Position numbers and translations under genes: made by a program
NCBI RefSeq assembly: GCF_900116545.1
Contig: NZ_FPCK01000001.1
Span: forward strand, 682,001 to 746,000
DNA: 64,000 bases
From: Devosia crocina
GTDB taxonomy: Bacteria > Pseudomonadota > Alphaproteobacteria > Rhizobiales > Devosiaceae
Direction: 5' to 3'
The notes under the pieces: model-generated
Told to the model about the DNA's origin: nothing
The model's input: the letters and a program-made list of their open reading frames with translations, nothing else
Database searches by the model: none
Shown: positions 55,309 to 62,624 of the stretch, piece after piece
Layout: every line of letters starts with the position of its first letter
Numbering within the stretch: position 1 is the first letter of the stretch

Positions 55309-57018
55309 TCAGATATCCAATACGAGCCTTGGCCCTTTGGCGCGGCTGACGCAGGTCATTATGCAGGTGTTGGAGGCTTTTTCGGTCTTGTTGAGATAGA
55401 CGTCCTGGTGGTCCACTTCGCCCTCGATGACGCCGGTGAGGCAGGTGCCGCAAGCGCCCTGCTCGCAGGAGGAGGGGACGGTGAGCCCGGCTTCGCGCAT
55501 GGTTTCGAGAATCGTCCTGCCGGCGGGGACGTGCAGCGTCATGGCCGAGCGGGCGAGTTCGACGTCGAAGGCGGAGGAGGCGTCGATGACCTTGTCGTTC
55601 TGGAAATATTCGAAATGGATGGCTTCATCGGGCCATCCGAGGGCGGACGCGGTTTGCTGCACCATTTCGAGCATGGTGCCGGGGCCGCAGATATAGACGT
55701 GATTGGCGAATTGGTAGGGGCCGAGCACTTCGGCGACCTTGGCCGTGATGGCTTCGCGCCCGAGGCCGACATGCCGGTCGATGCTGCCATGGAGCACGTC
55801 GAGTTCGCTTGAAAAGGCAAGGCGCTCGCTCTGGCGCGTGAAATAGTGCAGCTCGTACTTGAGGCTCGACTTGTCGAGGAAGCGTGCCATGGAGAGGAGT
55901 GGCGTGATGCCGATGCCGCCGGCGATCAGCACCGTGCGGGTGGCGTCGCGGCGCAGCGGGAAATTGTTGCGCGGCTCGGAAATTGCGAGCACGTCGCCTT
56001 CGCGCACCGTTTCGACCAGCACTTTAGAGCCGCCCTTGGAGGCGCTCTCCTGCTTGACGCCGATAACGTAGGAGTTGAGGTCGCCGGGGCCGTTGGTGAG
56101 CGAATATTGGCGCACGAGGCCATTGGGCAGGTGCACGTCGATATGGGCGCCGGGCTGGAAGGTGGGCAGATACCTGCCGTCACGATCGGCAAGCTCGAAG
56201 CCGATCACGCCCTCGGCGCTCTTCCACTTGCGCTTGACGACGACGGTGATGGTGTTGCCGCGCGGGACGGCGATGTCGGGCATGGTCGAAAGCTCGGCCG
56301 AGACTTTTTCGAAGACCGGCTGCAGCGGCTCGGGGGCGGGCTTTCTCGCGGCGGCGCGCTCGAGGCGGTCGCGCAGCTTAGTTAGGGTCTCGTTGTGGTG
56401 GCGCAGGGCGGCCATGGCGTCGTGAGGCTGGCCGGCCAGGAGGCCCCGGATGACCGCACGGCCGGCATCGACCGGCTGGACGAAAAAGACAGCGGCGCCG
56501 AGGCGAACGGCCATGCCGGGCAAGAGATCGGCGGGCTGATCATCGGGCGCGAGGCGCGCAAGGCCGGCCACGACGTCTTCGGGCGCGGCATCGACGGGCA
56601 TTGGTCGGAGCGGGAACCAGTCTTCGCCCTGGGCCCCGTCAAAAGGAGCGAAAGGCTGATCGTCATTGGCGGCGGACCAGATAAGGCCAAAGGCTTCCCG
56701 CACCGGGTATTTGCGATTTTCGATGCGCCGGGACGGGGCGTCAGCGGGGTGAGCCGGAATATAGGTGCAGCCGGCGGACTGATTGGCATAGCGCCAGCCG
56801 TGATACTGGCACTTGAGCTCCTGGCCCTCGTTGATGCCGATGGAAAGGCGGACGCCGCGATGAAGACAGCGGTTTTCCCAGACGTTGACATTGCCATCGT
56901 CGGCGCGCCAGACGGCGAGTTCGCGGCCGAGCAGCTGGCCCTGATAGACGTGGCGGAAGGGCAGGTCCTCGCTGGAAGCAATGGGGTACCAGGTGGGGTC
57001 GGACAGACTGAGGGGCAT
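55309..57018 (-). CDS. Rieske-containing flavin reductase with plant-type ferredoxin (NdmD-like)
   Basis: The 569-residue protein is a three-cofactor electron-transfer chain. An N-terminal Rieske domain has ligands C51-L-H53 and C70-Q-Y-H73. Next is a linker (about 110-250), an FNR-like flavin domain with RQYSLTNGPG (about 315) and an NAD domain with AGGIGITPLLSM (about 370), both of the phthalate-dioxygenase-reductase type. A C-terminal plant-type [2Fe-2S] ferredoxin uses C518, C523, C526 and C556. Ordinary family reductases lack the Rieske domain. P. putida NdmD has exactly this extra domain and about this length. It likely passes electrons to the Rieske-less oxygenase encoded upstream. Confidence 0.93.
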   Translation of the reverse strand: MPLSLSDPTWYPIASSEDLPFRHVYQGQLLGRELAVWRADDGNVNVWENRCLHRGVRLSIGINEGQELKCQYHGWRYANQSAGCTYIPAHPADAPSRRIENRKYPVREAFGLIWSAANDDQPFAPFDGAQGEDWFPLRPMPVDAAPEDVVAGLARLAPDDQPADLLPGMAVRLGAAVFFVQPVDAGRAVIRGLLAGQPHDAMAALRHHNETLTKLRDRLERAAARKPAPEPLQPVFEKVSAELSTMPDIAVPRGNTITVVVKRKWKSAEGVIGFELADRDGRYLPTFQPGAHIDVHLPNGLVRQYSLTNGPGDLNSYVIGVKQESASKGGSKVLVETVREGDVLAISEPRNNFPLRRDATRTVLIAGGIGITPLLSMARFLDKSSLKYELHYFTRQSERLAFSSELDVLHGSIDRHVGLGREAITAKVAEVLGPYQFANHVYICGPGTMLEMVQQTASALGWPDEAIHFEYFQNDKVIDASSAFDVELARSAMTLHVPAGRTILETMREAGLTVPSSCEQGACGTCLTGVIEGEVDHQDVYLNKTEKASNTCIMTCVSRAKGPRLVLDI

Positions 57019-57178
57019 GGTCGATCAGATCCTGTTCTCTTTATGCCGCGTTTCCGAACCGCAAAACCGGAAGGCCACTTTTGCTGGAAACGCTATGAGG
57101 GATCGCGCCACGATCGAATTTTTAGTCACGAATTGCCCTGGCGTACGGGGCAGTCCGTCTCTGGCTCGCCGTGAAAAA

Positions 57179-58075
57179 CTACGAGGCCTGCGGGATCACG
57201 CCGTATGTGATGCCCTTCTGGCTCAGCCAGCGGCGATAGGCGATGGCGCTCTTGTCGGCGCGGATCGGGGTTTCCGAACGGGGGTCGAGCGGCAGTTTCT
57301 TGGGATACTGGTTTTCCAAGATCGGCTTGTCCTGGCCGAAGATGGTCTGCTGGAAGCGGCGGAGGTCGGTGATGGTCGAGGTGGAATCGATCATCGACTG
57401 CAGGAGGTGGGCCCGGCAGGTTTCCTCGGTCATGGGCTGAAGGAAGATGCCGATGACGTCGCGGCGGCTTTCGTCCTCGGGGCAGGACTTGTAGAGCACC
57501 GAGCAGAAGGGGTGCGGCACGCGATAGACATATTCGACTTCCATCGCCGTGGTCGCCGACTTGGCGGCGCGCGGCTGCATGAACTTGCACTTGGTGGCAA
57601 GAACTTCGTCGCGCTCTTCGGAGACTTCGACGTCGTATTCCTTGACCTCGGTATGCGGTTCCGAGCCCAGAATGTCGGTGTGGACATAGGGGAAGTGGCC
57701 CATGTCGAGAAAATTCTCGACGGCGCGGGGCGCCGAGACGTGGATGCCGATCGAGCCGCAACTCATGTTGACGCGGTCGGGTTCGGCGAATTCGGGGATA
57801 GGGAAGAGCTCGGCCGAAGGCGTGCCGAGACAGGTCCAGGTATAGCCGTAGGCTGTGCGGACCGGCAGCCGGTCGAGCACGGTTTCGCTGTCGATCTCGT
57901 CGCCATTTTCTTCGCCGGTCGCCAACCACGCGACGGGCTCGCCATCAATGCCGCGCGTCAGGGCTATGCGCCGGTCGAGAAGGAGCGTTGTTTCGATCTG
58001 GCCGATGGGCAGTTCATTGGTGGCGGCTACCACGTGCCAGAGGTCGCGGGTGATCGGATCGGGGGCTTTGGGCAT
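57179..58075 (-). CDS. Rieske-less ring-hydroxylating oxygenase alpha subunit (NdmC-like)
   Basis: The 298-residue protein keeps the mononuclear iron site in ENFLDMGHFPYVH (D124, H127, H132 with N121) and a C-terminal part typical of VanA/N-demethylase oxygenases (FGQDKPILENQ, AIAYRRWL). Its N-terminal region begins like a Rieske domain (LWHVVAATNELPIGQ) and resumes at LPVRTAYGYTWTCLG, but the cluster-binding CxH and CxxH segments are absent, replaced by a short acidic stretch (about 51-68). Electrons must therefore come from another Rieske protein, almost certainly the fusion reductase downstream. This is the NdmC situation. Confidence 0.93.
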   Translation of the reverse strand: MPKAPDPITRDLWHVVAATNELPIGQIETTLLLDRRIALTRGIDGEPVAWLATGEENGDEIDSETVLDRLPVRTAYGYTWTCLGTPSAELFPIPEFAEPDRVNMSCGSIGIHVSAPRAVENFLDMGHFPYVHTDILGSEPHTEVKEYDVEVSEERDEVLATKCKFMQPRAAKSATTAMEVEYVYRVPHPFCSVLYKSCPEDESRRDVIGIFLQPMTEETCRAHLLQSMIDSTSTITDLRRFQQTIFGQDKPILENQYPKKLPLDPRSETPIRADKSAIAYRRWLSQKGITYGVIPQAS

Positions 58076-58191
58076 GGGGCGGTCTCAACTTTGAGCTCAA
58101 GAATAACGAGCCGCCTGCGCGCTGCCAAGAAAAAGTGCGCAAGGGTGGTGCGCGCTCAAAGCATGGGCAGGGCATGCCGCTCTCCCCAACG

Positions 58192-58285
58192 CCGTCATCA
58201 CTGGGGTTGTCCTGGTGAACCATGCAGCAGTCCGGTGAGCGCAAAGAGATGGATTGCCCGAACAAGTGGGGCAATGACGGTGGGG
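58192..58285. repeat. Family B palindromic repeat element (copy 3)
   Basis: GTCATCACTGGGGTTGTCC... and ...TGGATTGCCCGAACAAGTGGGGCAATGACGG are the two halves of the same layout as 55202-55285, in opposite orientation and with a decayed centre. Confidence 0.65.
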
Positions 58286-58385
58286 AGATTTCAGCGGCCT
58301 CGTGACGCCGTGTCAGGACTGGTCAGGAGAGGACCCCATGGGCGATCAAGGCATCCTGCTTTTTCCTCAGTCTCTGGTGCGGGAC

Positions 58386-58440
58386 GGCCCCTGACCGATC
58401 CGGGCTTTGCCCGAGCCACCTCTCCCCGGAAGGGAGAGGA
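58386..58440. repeat. Family A palindromic repeat, half copy (copy 7)
   Basis: CGGGACGGCCCCTGACC... then CGGGCTTTGCCCGAGCCACCTCTCCCC...GGGAGAGGAATAAG matches one arm of the copies at 40696 and 47551. The second arm is missing. Confidence 0.6.
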
Positions 58441-58527
58441 ATAAGAGGGGGCTCTATGTTGCTGGCGTGAGTTAGACCCTTCCTCCCTACTCCTGTGCTC
58501 GATAAAACGGGCCTGGAGGAGACTACT

Positions 58528-59562
58528 ATGGCTATCGAGAACGCACGGACATTCCCCGAATTCCTGATCCGCGAGCAGGTGGAGGCCCGATTGACGGAGG
58601 CCGGGGCCAGTGAGGCCTCGCGGACTGCCGCCATAAGGGCGATGATCCATGCTTCGCTGGTTGGGGTAGATAGTCACGGGGTAAGGCTGACGGAGCATTA
58701 TTGCCGCATGCTCGGGGGTGGGCGGCTGAACAAGACGCCGCAATTGGGTGTGGAAAAGCGTGGAGCAGGCAGCGCCATGGTCGATGGCGATCATGGGCTT
58801 GGCCATTACGCGGCTTATCGAGCGGTGGACGTGGGGATCGAACTGGCGCAGGAGGCGGGTGTCGGGGCGGTCGGCATCAAGCATTCCTCGCATCTGGGAG
58901 CGGCGGGAGCTTATGCCTTGGCCGGCGCGGAAAAGGGCTTTGTGACCTTTGCCACTACCAACACCGATTCCATGGTTGCGCTGTTCGACGGGGCACAGAA
59001 ATTTCACGGCACCAATCCGCTTGCCTTTGCAGCGCCTGTACCAGAAGGGCGGCCGTGGCTGCTCGATATGGCGACTTCCTCCATTCCGCTCAACCGGGTG
59101 CTGCTGCACCGCTCGCTCGATCTACCATTGCCCCAGGGTGTGGCGGCGACGGCGGATGGGGTGCCGACCTCGGATCCGCACGAGGCCGATATGCTGTTGC
59201 CGCTCGGCGGGGTGGACTATGGCTATAAGGGCGCGGCACTGGCAGGGGTCGCAACGCTGTTTTCCGCACTGTTGACCGGCACCACGCTCGATCCCGATTT
59301 CATACCGATGTATGGCGGCGGCGACATTTCGACACCACGCAATATGGGGCATTTCGTTCTGGTCATCGATCCGGACAAGTTTGCCGGGCGGGAAATGTTT
59401 CTTCAGGCCATCGGGCGCTATCTTGAGAGCCTACGCGGGTCGCGGGTGCGCGAAGGCGGGAGCGTCATGGCGCCGGGGGATCGGGAATGGGCGGTGATGG
59501 AGACGCGCCAGACCGAGGGAATCCCGCTCGATCCGGATACGGTGCGGTTTTTGGGACTTTGA
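58528..59562 (+). CDS. Ldh-family (malate/L-lactate-type) NAD(P)-dependent oxidoreductase
   Basis: The 344-residue protein matches the Ldh_2 family: VGVDSHGVRLTEHY (about 47-60), the active-site His in IKHSSHLGAAGAYAL (about 115-130), TNTDSMVALFDG and FHGTNPLAFAAP (about 160-172), and GVDYGYKGAALA (about 228-240). Such enzymes reduce or oxidise 2-keto/2-hydroxy acids. ATG 58528 follows GGAGGAG. It is divergent from the NdmC-like gene; a link in function is possible but unproven. Confidence 0.9.
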   Translation: MAIENARTFPEFLIREQVEARLTEAGASEASRTAAIRAMIHASLVGVDSHGVRLTEHYCRMLGGGRLNKTPQLGVEKRGAGSAMVDGDHGLGHYAAYRAVDVGIELAQEAGVGAVGIKHSSHLGAAGAYALAGAEKGFVTFATTNTDSMVALFDGAQKFHGTNPLAFAAPVPEGRPWLLDMATSSIPLNRVLLHRSLDLPLPQGVAATADGVPTSDPHEADMLLPLGGVDYGYKGAALAGVATLFSALLTGTTLDPDFIPMYGGGDISTPRNMGHFVLVIDPDKFAGREMFLQAIGRYLESLRGSRVREGGSVMAPGDREWAVMETRQTEGIPLDPDTVRFLGL

Positions 59563-59646
59563 CGGCTGCAACCAGAAGTTCCTCATCCCCAGGTGCGGAG
59601 CGCCACACCGCACCAAGAGGTCTCCCGGGCATCAGGGCGCTGGGCG

Positions 59647-60423
59647 TCAATCTTCCCGGTAGATATCGAAGGGGCCGATGGCCTGGGTGGTCGCCATGAG
59701 TTCGATCTTGTTGATGTTGACATGTTCGGGCAGGGAGGTGGCCCAGAAGATGCTTTCGGCGATGTCTTCAGCAGTCATGGCCTTGGTGCCGGAATAGGGG
59801 GCGGATGCCTTGCCTTCGTCGCCCTTGAAACGGACGAGCGAAAACTCGGTTTCGGTCAGGCCCGGCTCGATATTGGTGACGCGCACTTTTTTGCCCTGCA
59901 GGTCCGAGCGCAGGTTGAGCGCGAATTGCTTCACGAAGGCCTTGCTGGCGCCATAGACCGAGCCACCGGGATAGGCATATTCGCCGGCGACCGAGCCAAG
60001 GGTGACCACATGACCGCCGCCGCGAGCAATGAGGCCGGGCAGCAGCAGGCGTACGGTATAGACGAGGCCCGAGATGTTGGTATCGATCATGGTCTGCCAA
60101 TCATCGAGGCTGGCTTCGGCGGCGGGCTGAAGACCAAGCGCGAGCCCGGCATTGGCCAAGACGATATTGACGGCATCGAAGGGGGCTGGCAGCGCGGCAA
60201 TGGCTTTTTCGAGCCCAGCGCGGTCGCGCACGTCGAGTTCGATGATGTGGCAGTTGCCGGCACCAAGCTCAGCCTGCAGCTTTTCGAGGCGATCCTTGCG
60301 CCGGCCGGTAGCGATGACCTTAGCGCCCGCTGCCACATAGCGCCGTGCGGCTGCCTCGCCGAAGCCGGAGGTGGCGCCGGTGATGAAGACGACGAAGCGG
60401 CTGGGGTCGAGCAGCGAATACAT
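59647..60423 (-). CDS. Short-chain dehydrogenase/reductase (YdfG-like)
   Basis: The 258-residue enzyme has the SDR cofactor motif TGATSGFGEAAA (about 14-25), GRRKDRL consistent with NADP preference, NAGLALG (about 90), the catalytic Ser in GSVAGEYAYPGG and the YGASK motif (Tyr and Lys, about 153-157). It resembles YdfG 3-hydroxy acid dehydrogenases. ATG 60423 is supported by AGGAA upstream. It is convergent with the Ldh-family gene (84-bp gap). Confidence 0.9.
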   Translation of the reverse strand: MYSLLDPSRFVVFITGATSGFGEAAARRYVAAGAKVIATGRRKDRLEKLQAELGAGNCHIIELDVRDRAGLEKAIAALPAPFDAVNIVLANAGLALGLQPAAEASLDDWQTMIDTNISGLVYTVRLLLPGLIARGGGHVVTLGSVAGEYAYPGGSVYGASKAFVKQFALNLRSDLQGKKVRVTNIEPGLTETEFSLVRFKGDEGKASAPYSGTKAMTAEDIAESIFWATSLPEHVNINKIELMATTQAIGPFDIYRED

Positions 60424-60731
60424 GGCAGTTCCTGAACAACAGACGTGGTGAGGGCGCAAGGTGTACCGGACACCGCGCCGCGTCAACGGGCAGAGAAGCG
60501 CTGGGCATGGCGTTGCACATCGGTCACGTCCGGGAGGCCAAACTCGGCATTTTACCGATCTACGCTTGCCGTCATCATCTTCGGCGCCCTAAACTGAACA
60601 CGATAAGAACGCCTTTTTGGCAGGCGGCGGGGAGGGGTTAACTCATTGTTTTCCTCCACGGGGTGACACTGCAGCAGCCGTATCTGGTTGATGCGTAACG
60701 GTCGGGAATTAGTCTTCTGCAAAGCGCGCGT
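60424..60731. other. 308-bp divergent gap between SDR and tamA
   Basis: I see no gene, terminator or clear promoter motif in this stretch. It must carry the leftward promoter for the SDR gene and the rightward promoter for tamA-tamB. The reading frame of tamA is open back to a stop at 60696. Confidence 0.5.
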
Positions 60732-62624
60732 TTGGTTTCGAGTATTGGCGCACTGGTGATTGCCATGGCTGGCACGGCCCTGGTGAGCCTTCCCGTGCAT
60801 GCCTTTGAGCTCTTCGGCATGAAGTTTTTCGAGGACGATGCCGAAGACGAGGTCATCGTCGATCCGCAACGCTATTTCGTCACCTTTTCGACAAGCGAAG
60901 CGGGCGCGGTGGAAAATGCGGCGCGCAATGCGTCCTCGCTTCTTGCCGATGAGGCTGATCCGGCATCGGGTGCCGCAGGCCTCCTCGCCAAGGCGCGGGG
61001 CGATTATCGCCGCATCGTTGCCGCGCTCTATAATGAAGGGCGCTACGGGGCTGCGGTCAGTATCCGAATCGCCGGGGTCGAAGCTTCCACCCTGGCGCCG
61101 GACGTTCGCCTGCCCGACCCGGTGGATGTGACCATCGCAGTCACGGTTGGGCCGGAATTCACCTTCGGCAATGTTGCCATCGCCAACCAGGCGCCGCCCA
61201 CGAGCGATCCGGACGATCAGGTGGATCTGCCGGTGCTGCGCGGCTATGGCGCGGGACAGGTGGCGCGATCCTCGGTGATCCTGGCTGCCGAGCAGCTGGC
61301 CGTACAGGCCTGGCAGCAGCAGGGACATGCCAAGGCGCAGGTGGTGGGGCGCGACGTCATCGCCAACCACGCCTCGCGCACTGTGGATGTGACCATCGCC
61401 GTCGACCCCGGCGCCCGGGCGGCCTTCGGGCCAGTGACGGTGACCGGTGCGGCCGCGATGAACCCGGAATTCGTTGCACAGCAGACGGGACTCGTGGTCG
61501 GGGAGGAATATGATCCCGACGACATCGAACGGGCGCAAAAGCGGCTCGACCGACTGGAAGTGTTCCGCTCGGCACGGTTCGAAGCGGCGCAGGATATCGG
61601 GGCGGATGGGCTTTTACCCTACAATTTGATCGTCGAGGAATTGCCGGGGCGCCGGTTTGGCGTGGGTGCATCCTATTCAACCGTCGATGGACTGGGTCTC
61701 GAGGGTTTCCACCTCTGGCGCAATCTTTTCGGACAGGCGGAGCGCCTGAGGCTCGATGCGCGCATCGCCAGCATCGCCTATCCGCTCGATACCGAACAGT
61801 TCGACTACTTCTTTGGCGGCACTTTCACCAAGCCAGGATTTTTGACGCCGGACACGGATCTGGTTGCAACCATCTCGGCCGAGCGCACGCTTTATCCGCG
61901 CTATACCGAAACTTCGGCGGAAGCGCGGCTGGGTCTGACGCATTATTTTTCGGACGAACTGACCGTGAGCGGCGGGGTGAGTTATGAGCGCGCCCGGTTC
62001 GACGATGCGTTCGGAACGCGCGACTTTTCGACCGTAGGGCTTTTTGCCGGCGCAACGTATGACGGTCGCGACAGCACGGTCGATGCCACCGAGGGCTTTT
62101 ATCTCGCGGGGATGGTCGAGCCCTATTACGATTTCGGCTTCGACAACACCGGCGCGCGGCTGACGGCGGAGGCGCGGACCTATTTCGGCTTTGGCGATGA
62201 CGACATGTTCGTGCTCGCCGGCAGGGTCAAGGCCGGGGCGCTTCTCGGGCCAGACCTGAGCGAGATCTCGCCCGACAAGCTGTTCTTTGCCGGTGGCGGC
62301 GGCTCGGTGCGCGGCTATGCATTCAAATCCATCGGGGTCGAGAATGCCGAAGGGCAGGTGACGGGCGGGCGCTATCTGCTGGAAGCCTCGCTCGAAGCGC
62401 GGGCCAAGGTGACGCAGGATATCGGCGTGGTCGGTTTCCTCGATGGCGGCTATGTGGCGGCGGATACGTTCCCCGGGCTCGAGGACCTGCGCCTCGGAGC
62501 CGGCGTGGGCGTGCGCTACTATACCGGGTTCGGGCCGCTGCGCCTCGATGTTGCAGTGCCGCTCAACAAGCGCGATGGCGATCCCGATTATGCCATCTAT
62601 GCCGGTATCGGACAGGCATTCTGA
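60732..62624 (+). CDS. tamA: Autotransporter assembly protein TamA (Omp85/BamA family)
   Basis: The 630-residue outer-membrane protein has a signal peptide (ending near VHA-FE), three POTRA domains (about 45-285; GRYGAAVSIRIAGVE, VTIAVTVGPEFTFGNV, YDPDDIERAQKRLDRLEVF) and an Omp85 beta-barrel (about 310-630) with GGGGSVRGYAFKSIG (about 518-532). The start is TTG 60732, the only standard codon that includes the full signal peptide; GTG 60756 and ATG 60765 are alternatives. It overlaps tamB by one base (TGATG), the usual TamA-TamB operon. Confidence 0.93.
   Translation: MVSSIGALVIAMAGTALVSLPVHAFELFGMKFFEDDAEDEVIVDPQRYFVTFSTSEAGAVENAARNASSLLADEADPASGAAGLLAKARGDYRRIVAALYNEGRYGAAVSIRIAGVEASTLAPDVRLPDPVDVTIAVTVGPEFTFGNVAIANQAPPTSDPDDQVDLPVLRGYGAGQVARSSVILAAEQLAVQAWQQQGHAKAQVVGRDVIANHASRTVDVTIAVDPGARAAFGPVTVTGAAAMNPEFVAQQTGLVVGEEYDPDDIERAQKRLDRLEVFRSARFEAAQDIGADGLLPYNLIVEELPGRRFGVGASYSTVDGLGLEGFHLWRNLFGQAERLRLDARIASIAYPLDTEQFDYFFGGTFTKPGFLTPDTDLVATISAERTLYPRYTETSAEARLGLTHYFSDELTVSGGVSYERARFDDAFGTRDFSTVGLFAGATYDGRDSTVDATEGFYLAGMVEPYYDFGFDNTGARLTAEARTYFGFGDDDMFVLAGRVKAGALLGPDLSEISPDKLFFAGGGGSVRGYAFKSIGVENAEGQVTGGRYLLEASLEARAKVTQDIGVVGFLDGGYVAADTFPGLEDLRLGAGVGVRYYTGFGPLRLDVAVPLNKRDGDPDYAIYAGIGQAF

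Larger units (their letters stand above)
58076..58527. other. 452-bp divergent gap between oxygenase and Ldh-family genes, holding repeats
   Basis: No gene is supported. It contains a Family B element at 58192-58285 and a half-length Family A copy at 58386-58440. The promoters for the oxygenase (leftward, near 58080-58190) and the dehydrogenase (rightward) must lie here, but I see no confident -35/-10 pair. GGAGGAG precedes the Ldh-family ATG at 58528. Confidence 0.6.

Noticed and set aside
59593..59615. GGTGCGG...CCGCACC hairpin between the convergent Ldh-family and SDR genes as a bidirectional terminator
   Set aside because: The stem is 7 bp with no T tract on either strand; too weak to annotate.
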